Positions 6,328-11,837 of a stretch of 11,837 bases of DNA are shown piece by piece. Numbering within the stretch: the stretch's first letter is position 1; each line of letters opens with the position of its first letter. The position numbers and the translations under genes are program-made. Where the stretch lies: positions 1 through 11,837 of the forward strand of contig QIDW01000257.1 of the NCBI GenBank assembly GCA_003230435.1, read 5' to 3'. The notes under the pieces were generated by a model, which did not search any database, had not been told where the DNA came from, and saw only the letters and a program-made list of their open reading frames with translations. The stretch is from Acidimicrobiia bacterium. GTDB lineage: Bacteria > Actinomycetota > Acidimicrobiia > Spongiisociales > ZC4RG35.

Positions 6328-8097
6328 TCAGAACAATCCGACGACGTTGCCTTCCTTGTCGATGTCCACCTGCATGAATGCCGGGGTGGCACCCAGTCCC
6401 GGCATAGTGCGCATCTCTCCGAGTAGTGGGTAGATGTACCCGGCTCCCACCGATGCTCTTACCTCACGTACTGGCACCGTGAACCCTTTGGGTGCCCCCT
6501 TGAGCGCCGGGTCGTGGCTGATGGATAGATGTGTCTTCGCCATGCAGATTGGTAGGTACCCAAATCCAGACCTCTCAAACTCGGCGATTTGCTTGTTGGC
6601 AGTTGACGAGTACTCGACGCCATCGGCCCCATAGACCTCCTTGGCGATGGTCTCGATCTTCTCCTTGATGGACCGATCGAGTGGGTATAAGTAGGCGAAC
6701 TGGCTGGGTTCGTCGCAAGCTCGCGCCACCTCCTCCGCCAGCTGACGCGCTCCGTTCCCGCCCTTGGCGTGGTGATCAGTGATCACGGCGGCGACTGCTC
6801 CGGCCGCCAGCGCCATTTCGGCGATCAGGTCGTGCTCGCGACGGCTGTCGGTCGGGAAGGCATTTATTGCTACGACGACCGGTACCCCGAACCTCTTTGC
6901 CGTGGTGATGTGAGCTTGCAGGTTGGGCATACCCGCACGAAGCAACGGCAGGTTCTCTTCGGTGTAGGCCAAGTCCAGTGGTTTCCCGGCGACGACATTG
7001 GGCCCGCCACCATGGGTCTTCAGCGCTCTGACTGTGGCCACCATGACGACACAGTCGGGTTTCAGACCCGAGACCCGACACTTGATGTCGAAGAACTTCT
7101 CCATGCCCATGTCGGCGCCGAATCCCGATTCGGTTACGACATAGTCACCGAGATGCAGGGCCATACGATCGGCGAGGATCGAGGAGTTCCCATGGGCGAT
7201 GTTGGCAAAGGGACCGGCATGAACGAAGGTCGCCTGTCCTTCGAGTGTTTGCATCAGAGTCGGGTGAAGCGTGTCTTTCATCAGAACCGCCACCGCCCCG
7301 GCCACCTGCAGGTCTTCGAGAGTTATCGGGTTTCCGTTCTTGGCATAGCCGATCACAACACGTCCGCAGCGGTCGCGCAGGTTTCTGAGAGCGGACGCAT
7401 AGTTGTCACCATCGACAAGGGCCAGGATGGCCATGAGCTCGCTGGCGACGGCAATGTCGAACCCCGTCTCGCGCGCCCTTCCATCGAGACGACCGCCCAG
7501 TCCCACAATGACGTTGCGCAGAGCACGATCGTTGACGTCGAGGACCCGGCGCCAAGAGGTCCGAAACACGTCGATGTTGAGTCTCTCCAGACGGAGCGTT
7601 TCCAGCTGTTCGTCGGTGAGCCGCCGTTCGTGATACCACCGCGCATCGATTGCCGCTGCCACCAGGTTGTGTGCTGCCGTGATGGCGTGGATGTCACCGG
7701 TGAGATGGAGATTGAACTCGTCCATCGGCACCACCTGGCTGTAACCGCCGCCGGCGGCACCACCCTTGATCCCGAAGGTGGGACCCATGCTGGGCTGCCG
7801 AATGCAGGCGATAGCTTTGTGGCCCAGTATTCCTAATCCCTGAACAAGCCCGATGGTGGTGGTGGTCTTGCCTTCACCCAGAGGAGTGGGGGTGATCGCC
7901 GTGACGTCCACGTACTTACCGCGGGGGTTGGATGCGATTCTCTTCAGGGCGTCGAGATGGATCTTCGCCTTGGTGTTCCCGTAGGGAATGACCTCACTCT
8001 CCTCGAGACCCAGTTGCTCGGCGATTTCTGTGATTGGTTTCAGCTTTGCCGCGTAGGCGATCTCGAGGTCGCTGGGGAAGGACGGGTTGGGACTCAA
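6328..8097 (-). CDS. fhs: Formate-tetrahydrofolate ligase
   Basis: This enzyme catalyses ATP-dependent joining of formate to tetrahydrofolate, giving 10-formyl-THF. It is the entry of formate into the folate C1 pool and a step of the Wood-Ljungdahl methyl branch. Family hallmarks: N-terminal PSDLEIAYAAKLKPI, the nucleotide-binding loop TPTPLGEGKTTTTIGL, FGIKGGAAGGGYSQV, ESGFGADMGMEKFF, THGGGPNV, and the C-terminal end MPGLGATPAFMQVDID. The frame stays open upstream to 8316, but similarity starts near the PSDLEIA segment. TTG 8097 has GAGGAG (complement of 8105-8110) 7 bases upstream and gives 589 residues. ATG 8112 is an alternative (594 residues) but overlaps that SD and lacks its own. The gene converges on fdhD, so it is probably transcribed separately, though it works on the same metabolite. 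Confidence 0.95.
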   Translation of the reverse strand: MSPNPSFPSDLEIAYAAKLKPITEIAEQLGLEESEVIPYGNTKAKIHLDALKRIASNPRGKYVDVTAITPTPLGEGKTTTTIGLVQGLGILGHKAIACIRQPSMGPTFGIKGGAAGGGYSQVVPMDEFNLHLTGDIHAITAAHNLVAAAIDARWYHERRLTDEQLETLRLERLNIDVFRTSWRRVLDVNDRALRNVIVGLGGRLDGRARETGFDIAVASELMAILALVDGDNYASALRNLRDRCGRVVIGYAKNGNPITLEDLQVAGAVAVLMKDTLHPTLMQTLEGQATFVHAGPFANIAHGNSSILADRMALHLGDYVVTESGFGADMGMEKFFDIKCRVSGLKPDCVVMVATVRALKTHGGGPNVVAGKPLDLAYTEENLPLLRAGMPNLQAHITTAKRFGVPVVVAINAFPTDSRREHDLIAEMALAAGAVAAVITDHHAKGGNGARQLAEEVARACDEPSQFAYLYPLDRSIKEKIETIAKEVYGADGVEYSSTANKQIAEFERSGFGYLPICMAKTHLSISHDPALKGAPKGFTVPVREVRASVGAGYIYPLLGEMRTMPGLGATPAFMQVDIDKEGNVVGLF

Positions 8098-8104
8098 AGA
8101 TCTT

Positions 8105-8110
8105 CTCCTC
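8105..8110 (-). promoter_or_regulatory. fhs: Shine-Dalgarno site favouring TTG start of fhs
   Basis: GAGGAG on the minus strand lies 7 bases before TTG 8097. It falls inside the codons that would follow ATG 8112, which argues for TTG as the real start. Confidence 0.55.
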
Positions 8111-8114
8111 ATTG

Positions 8115-8130
8115 ACGTGAAATGCCACGT
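8115..8130. repeat. Inverted repeat just upstream of fhs
   Basis: ACGTG (8115-8119) and CACGT (8126-8130) are perfect 5-bp arms around a 6-base spacer, ending 17 bases before TTG 8097. It could be an operator for a dimeric regulator or a small 5' UTR hairpin. Arms this short can occur by chance. Confidence 0.3.
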
Positions 8131-8147
8131 TAGGTTCCCATGCGGAG

Positions 8148-8211
8148 GTGTCGGAGGGAAGACACGGCCACCGGTCGACATCGTGTCGGATCGAATCCGA
8201 CTTGGTGTCGG
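8148..8211. repeat. GTGTCGG direct repeats with inverted repeats in the fhs/membrane-protein divergent region
   Basis: GTGTCGG occurs three times (8148, 8183, 8205). The first overlaps an inverted repeat, GTGTC (8148-8152) with GACAC (8161-8165). The second overlaps a perfect 7-bp inverted repeat with a 3-base spacer, GTCGGAT and ATCCGAC, at 8185-8201. They sit between two divergent genes and look like possible regulator sites. If the membrane-protein gene starts at 8148 rather than 8259 they would be coding. No convincing -35/-10 pair was seen in 8098-8258. Confidence 0.35.
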
Positions 8212-8258
8212 GGCGCGGCCTGGTTTCACTCCCCGCCCATGCTGTGCCGGAACGTGGT

Positions 8259-8996
8259 TTGTCGACCAATCTGATCCACTACTTGCCGATTGTGACCACT
8301 TTGGTTGCCATCGCATTTTTCCGTGTGTTGTGGCTGCACTGGCGACATGACCCTTCGGCCCGGTACGTCATGTGGTGGATGATCGGAGTCGGTCTATATG
8401 GTTTGGGCACCCTCACCGAAGCGGTGACAACCGTCTTCGGCTGGAGCGAACCGGTCTTTCGCACCTGGTACATCGCCGGCGCCTTGCTGGGCGGCGCTCC
8501 TCTGGCTCAAGGCACCGTGTACCTGTTGCTCCCAAAACGGACGGCCGACCGCCTCGCCGTGGCTCTCGTCACATACATCGCCATCGCTGCGGCGTTTGTG
8601 GTGTCTGCTCCGCTCTTGTACGAGTTGGTCGAACCGAACCGGCTGTCCGGGGAGGTCTTGGCCTGGCAATGGGTTCGGCTCTTTTCGCCAGTGGTGAACC
8701 TGTACGCCGTGGTTTTCTTGATTGGTGGAGCGATCTGGTCGGCATGGGTTTACTGGCGCCGCGGTGACGCCTCGTCGCGAGTCCTCGGAAACATTCTGAT
8801 CGCCGTCGGGGCGATTCTCCCCGGGGTTGGAGGAGGGTTCGCCCGTGCCGGGGTTGTCGAGGTTCTTTACGTCACCGAACTGATCGGACTCCTCCTCATC
8901 TGGGCGGGTTATCGGGCCATCGCAGGAGATCGACTGATCTCGATCCACAGGGTCCAACGGCGCCCGTCGTCCCCTTCCATTGCGAAACCAACCTGA
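8259..8996 (+). CDS. Seven-helix membrane protein of unknown function
   Basis: I do not recognise a family. From the TTG at 8259 the protein has 245 residues and about seven hydrophobic helices: LPIVTTLVAIAFF, WWMIGVGLYGLG, IAGALLGGAPLAQG, a long Ala/Val-rich one, VVNLYAVVFLIGG, ILIAVGAILPGVGGG, and LYVTELIGLLLIWAGY. A short basic tail (HRVQRRP) follows. There is no soluble domain, so it is not a full sensor kinase, although the layout resembles the 7-TM part of such sensors. The start is uncertain: GTG 8244, TTG or GTG near 8202-8205, and GTG 8148 are in the same frame and none has a good SD. The region before 8259 encodes a hydrophilic, untypical stretch. Its stop is 11 bases before hmuT and overlaps the hmuT SD, so it is probably co-transcribed with the importer. 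Confidence 0.7.
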   Translation: MSTNLIHYLPIVTTLVAIAFFRVLWLHWRHDPSARYVMWWMIGVGLYGLGTLTEAVTTVFGWSEPVFRTWYIAGALLGGAPLAQGTVYLLLPKRTADRLAVALVTYIAIAAAFVVSAPLLYELVEPNRLSGEVLAWQWVRLFSPVVNLYAVVFLIGGAIWSAWVYWRRGDASSRVLGNILIAVGAILPGVGGGFARAGVVEVLYVTELIGLLLIWAGYRAIAGDRLISIHRVQRRPSSPSIAKPT

Positions 8997-9007
8997 GGTA
9001 CCCAAGC

Positions 9008-10033
9008 ATGATGAAAACCAAGATCTCGCTGGCGTTTGCCCTCGCCGCGGCACTGACTCTCGCCGCGTGCGGTGCAGAGGACACAGCCGAATCGACAACA
9101 CCGGTGGCCGAACAGGAGGCCACGACTACGCCGACGACTCCGGCCACGACAACCACGACCACTCCGACCACAACAGTTGCGGAGGGACGGGTTTTCGTCG
9201 GAGCTGATGGAGTTGAGACCGCGATCGACGACATCTCGCGCATCGTGTCCCTCAACGGGGATCTGACCGAAATCATCTTCGAGCTTGGACTTGGCGAGAA
9301 TGTGGTGGCTGTTGATGTCACCACCACCTATCCCGCTGATGCGGCCGCTATGAACGATCAAGGCCAGACAGTGGGTTTTGCCCAACAGCTCGCGGCGGAG
9401 GCCGTGCTCCGGTTCGATCCGACTCTGGTCATTGGCGATCAGCAAGTCGCGCCGCCTGAAGTGATCGAACAGCTGCGAGGCGCAGGCGTTCCAGTGGTCA
9501 TCCTCGAAACCCAAACCACGCTTGACGGAGTCGAGACCAAGATCAGTCAGGTGGCGGAGATTCTCGGGGTTCCCGCAGAGGGTGCCGACCTGGCGGAGAG
9601 GGTGATGGCTGAGATCAACGCGGCACAAGATCTCGCCGAATTCGACGACTCAGACCCCACTGTGGCTTTTGTCTATGTGCGAGGACCTCAGGTGGTTTTC
9701 CTCTTTGGTGCCGGAATGGCTACCCAGGCGATGATCGAGGGAGCCGGTGCAATCGACGCAGGGGTTGAGGCAGGTGTGTTTGGGCCGGCGCCGCTGACCC
9801 CCGAGGCGCTAGTCGCTGCAGCCCCTGCAGTGATCGTCTTGCCCGAGGCAGGTCTCGCCGCTTTGGGCGGGATCGAGGCTTTCCTCCAACTCCCCGGAGT
9901 CGCCGAGACGCCGGCCGCAATGAACAGCGCCTTCCTTGCCTATGACGAGGCTTACTTCTTCAATCTTGGGCCACGGGCCGGTCAAGCCCTGGATGAGTTC
10001 GTCCGCGATCTGTATCCCGACATCGACGGTTGA
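9008..10033 (+). CDS. hmuT: ABC importer substrate-binding lipoprotein, HmuT family
   Basis: This is the extracytoplasmic binding protein of a haem-type importer, 341 residues. Residues 1-21 form a lipoprotein signal with lipobox LAAC (Cys21). A Thr-rich linker (about 38-57) then spaces the domain from the membrane. The mature part has the HmuT/TroA-like layout: IVSLNGDLTEIIFELGL, TTYPADAAA, AAEAVLRFDPTLVIGD, YVRGPQVVFLFGAG, and the closing NLGPRAGQALDEFV. Within the segment that in haem-binding relatives reads VGYxRxL with an axial Tyr, this protein has VGFAQQL, with Phe124. The whole protein contains no histidine and no tryptophan. Haem may therefore be bound differently or not be the substrate; another tetrapyrrole or a siderophore is possible. 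GAGG (8995-8998) lies 9 bases before ATG 9008; ATG 9011 is an alternative. The stop overlaps hmuU (TTGA). Confidence 0.85.
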   Translation: MMKTKISLAFALAAALTLAACGAEDTAESTTPVAEQEATTTPTTPATTTTTTPTTTVAEGRVFVGADGVETAIDDISRIVSLNGDLTEIIFELGLGENVVAVDVTTTYPADAAAMNDQGQTVGFAQQLAAEAVLRFDPTLVIGDQQVAPPEVIEQLRGAGVPVVILETQTTLDGVETKISQVAEILGVPAEGADLAERVMAEINAAQDLAEFDDSDPTVAFVYVRGPQVVFLFGAGMATQAMIEGAGAIDAGVEAGVFGPAPLTPEALVAAAPAVIVLPEAGLAALGGIEAFLQLPGVAETPAAMNSAFLAYDEAYFFNLGPRAGQALDEFVRDLYPDIDG

Positions 10034-11070
10034 CAGCAAACTCAGAGCTCGTAACAAGAATCGACCCCTACGCAGGCCGTCGCCGATGGTTGGCGCCTAT
10101 GGCTGGGCTGTTGTTGACCGTTACGGCTTGGGCAGCATTGTCGTTCGGGGCTGTGGCGGTGCCAGCCGAAGAGGTGTTCGGGGTTCTCGCCCGCAAGATC
10201 GGGCTGAGCCTGTTCGCTGAGCCCTCCTCCCAGGCCGAGGCGGTTGTGTGGAGTATCCGAATGCCCCGATTGCTGCTTGCCTTCACGGTCGGGGCCGCGC
10301 TCGCCCTCGTTGGTGGAATGCTTCAGGGACTCCTGCGCAACAAGCTCGCCGATCCCCATCTTCTCGGGATCGGTCCAGGCGCGGCGATCGGGGCGGCGAT
10401 CGGCTCGGCGGCCGGTGGGGTGCAAGGCGCGATCGCAGGGGGCGTGGCAGCCGGGGTGATCACCGCATTCGCCGTAAGACGACTGGCCCGGAGAGCGTCG
10501 ATCGACCCCACGCGGATCATCCTCGCCGGTGTTGCACTCGGCGCCGCGCTCAGTGCGTGGGTTGGGTTTGTCGTCTTTGGGGCAGACCGGGCCAAGGTGC
10601 CTCCCATCGAATTCTGGTTGCTCGGGAGTCTGACCGGATCGACCTGGAGAGCGTTCTGGACGGTGCTGGTCTTCATCGTGATCGCTGCCATCGTGATGCT
10701 TGCCTCGGCGCGCTTTCTCGATGTCTTTGGGCTCGGGGAGGCCGACGCCAGACACCTGGGGATCGACGTCGACCTCGTTCGCACCGTATTGCTGATTGCG
10801 GCGGGAGCAGCCGTCGGAGCAACTGTGGGAGCCGTTGGGGTAATCGCCTTCGTCGGCCTTCTGATTCCCTTTGCCGTTCGACGCTTCACCGGCCCACTAC
10901 ACCGCTACCTTTTGTGGGCGACCTTGGCCTGGGGGGCAATATTCGTTGCCGCGGCGGATCTTCTAGCCCGCCTCGCCCTAGAGCCCATCGAGATACCGGT
11001 CGGCCTCGTCACCGCAGCGTTCGGCGGTCCGGTGTTTCTATGGCTTCTGACCAGGCGCCAGGATGCCTGA
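10030..11070 (+). CDS. hmuU: ABC importer permease, FecCD/HmuU family
   Basis: This is the membrane permease of the importer, 346 residues, in the normal range for the BtuC/FecCD/HmuU family. It is rich in Gly/Ala helices, fitting about ten per monomer, and the active form is a dimer. Family motifs seen: the RMPRLLLAFTVGAALALVGG opening helix, LQGLLRNKLADPHLLG (98-113), and GEADARHLGIDVDLVR (236-251), which should form the loop contacting the ATPase. FVGLLIPFAVRRFTGP follows near residues 275-290. The TTG start at 10030 overlaps the hmuT stop as TTGA and has no SD of its own, so translation is probably coupled. The next in-frame ATG (10099) would cut into the first helix. The last bases overlap hmuV by 8. 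The substrate follows from the binding protein, so haem is likely but not certain. Confidence 0.88.
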   Translation: MTANSELVTRIDPYAGRRRWLAPMAGLLLTVTAWAALSFGAVAVPAEEVFGVLARKIGLSLFAEPSSQAEAVVWSIRMPRLLLAFTVGAALALVGGMLQGLLRNKLADPHLLGIGPGAAIGAAIGSAAGGVQGAIAGGVAAGVITAFAVRRLARRASIDPTRIILAGVALGAALSAWVGFVVFGADRAKVPPIEFWLLGSLTGSTWRAFWTVLVFIVIAAIVMLASARFLDVFGLGEADARHLGIDVDLVRTVLLIAAGAAVGATVGAVGVIAFVGLLIPFAVRRFTGPLHRYLLWATLAWGAIFVAAADLLARLALEPIEIPVGLVTAAFGGPVFLWLLTRRQDA

Positions 11071-11833
11071 AGCCACGGTGGTCGCCCGTTCCCTCACCTA
11101 CCGAGTAGGAGACGCCACGCTCGTCGCCGGGGTCGATTTCGAAGCAACCCATGGCGAACTCGTCGCTGTGATCGGGCCGAACGGAGCAGGTAAGTCAACC
11201 CTCCTCAATCTCCTGGCGGGCAATCTACGACCCACTGAAGGCCATGTCCTTCTTGACGGCGTAGACACATCCGATGCCCTACCCGGCGATCTTGCCCTTC
11301 TCCGCTCGATGCTCACCCAGCGGGAGCCGATCGATATTCCCTACACGGCAGCCCAAGTCGTTCAGATTGGACGTTTCCCACATCGACGAGATGCTGCGGC
11401 TGTAGCCGAGGCCATGGAGAGCACCGACACCACGCAGTTCGCGGCCCGCATCTACGCCACGCTGTCGGGTGGTGAACAGACCCGCGTTTCCCTTGCGCGG
11501 GTGCTCGCCCAGGACACACCGATCGTATTCCTCGACGAGCCCACGACTGCTCTAGACGTGGCTCATCAAGAGCGGGTCATGAGGGAAGCCGTCCGCGTTT
11601 CCCGACAACACCGAGCGGTTGTCGTCGTTCTGCACGACCTCAACTCTGCGGCCATCCATGCCGACCGAATCGTGCTTATGAACCAAGGAGCGGTTGTCGC
11701 CGGGGGCCTGCCAAGCGACGTGCTCCAACAAGACCTGCTCACAACGGTCTACGCGCAGCCGATGGTGGTGGTCGATCACCCGTTCCGGGACTGCCCCCTC
11801 GTGCTCACAGCCGATCGGTCTCCACGAACGTAA
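11063..11833 (+). CDS. hmuV: ABC importer ATP-binding protein, HmuV family
   Basis: This is the ATPase that powers the importer, 256 residues and complete: it ends with TAA four bases before the window edge. All key motifs are intact: Walker A GPNGAGKST (38-46), Q-loop Gln86, signature LSGGEQ (134-139), Walker B FLDEPTTALD with Asp158 and Glu159, and switch His191 in VLHDLNSA. The stretch LLRSMLTQREPIDIPYTAAQ around the Q-loop, followed by VVQIGRFPH, is typical of the haem (HmuV) branch rather than siderophore or cobalamin ATPases. This is the best support in the cluster for a haem-type assignment. ATG 11063 overlaps the hmuU stop (ATGCCTGA). Whether more cluster genes follow is outside the window. 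Confidence 0.9.
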   Translation: MPEATVVARSLTYRVGDATLVAGVDFEATHGELVAVIGPNGAGKSTLLNLLAGNLRPTEGHVLLDGVDTSDALPGDLALLRSMLTQREPIDIPYTAAQVVQIGRFPHRRDAAAVAEAMESTDTTQFAARIYATLSGGEQTRVSLARVLAQDTPIVFLDEPTTALDVAHQERVMREAVRVSRQHRAVVVVLHDLNSAAIHADRIVLMNQGAVVAGGLPSDVLQQDLLTTVYAQPMVVVDHPFRDCPLVLTADRSPRT

Positions 11834-11837
11834 GGCC

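Noticed and set aside
6769..7836. Plus-strand open frame of 355 codons
   Set aside because: It lies wholly opposite fhs, which has clear family motifs, and its own translation resembles no protein.
8098..8316. Long N-terminal extension of Fhs back to 8316
   Set aside because: The extra residues have no Fhs similarity and a low-complexity look, and a good SD supports a start near 8097.
1..11837. CRISPR arrays, insertion sequences, tRNA or rRNA genes
   Set aside because: No regularly spaced repeats, transposase motifs, terminal repeats or tRNA-like folds were noticed on either strand.

Overview
The window looks like one piece of a GC-rich bacterial chromosome. Genes are tightly packed, GTG and TTG starts occur, and one lipoprotein has a type II signal peptide. 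The protein style suggests an actinobacterium-like lineage, possibly Acidimicrobiia. That placement is an impression, since the window has no rRNA or marker gene to test it.

Layout. (1) 1-933: C-terminal part of an MFS transporter, cut by the window edge. (2) 1014-6303: a tightly coupled NAD-dependent formate dehydrogenase operon. It encodes a molybdopterin catalytic subunit with an in-frame UGA (selenocysteine) codon, a NuoE-NuoF fusion, an iron-sulfur subunit and the maturation sulfurtransferase FdhD. (3) 8097-6328, minus strand and convergent: formate-tetrahydrofolate ligase (fhs). (4) 8259-11833, divergent from fhs: a seven-helix membrane protein of unknown function, then an ABC importer of the haem type (lipoprotein HmuT, permease HmuU, ATPase HmuV). 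The fhs/membrane-protein divergent region holds three inverted repeats and a threefold GTGTCGG repeat.

How the genes work together. The dehydrogenase should interconvert formate and CO2, passing electrons through Fe-S clusters and FMN to or from NAD(H). Fhs joins formate to tetrahydrofolate. Together they link CO2/formate, NAD(H) and the folate C1 pool. The window does not show which direction runs.

Main point of interest. The formate dehydrogenase alpha chain is split and its halves are in permuted order. The catalytic half, with Sec79, comes first. The N-terminal half comes two genes later and ends exactly with the Fe4S4/molybdopterin-entry domain, including the Cys cluster and the active-site Lys273. 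The active site would therefore be built from two polypeptides. The UGA is followed by a hairpin with GGUC in its loop, at the same distance as in E. coli fdhF. A plain gene finder would break this gene into a fragment plus a truncated oxidoreductase. The end of the catalytic gene also looks frameshifted. A second point is HmuT: it contains no histidine and has Phe where haem-binding relatives carry the ligand Tyr, so haem as its substrate is uncertain.
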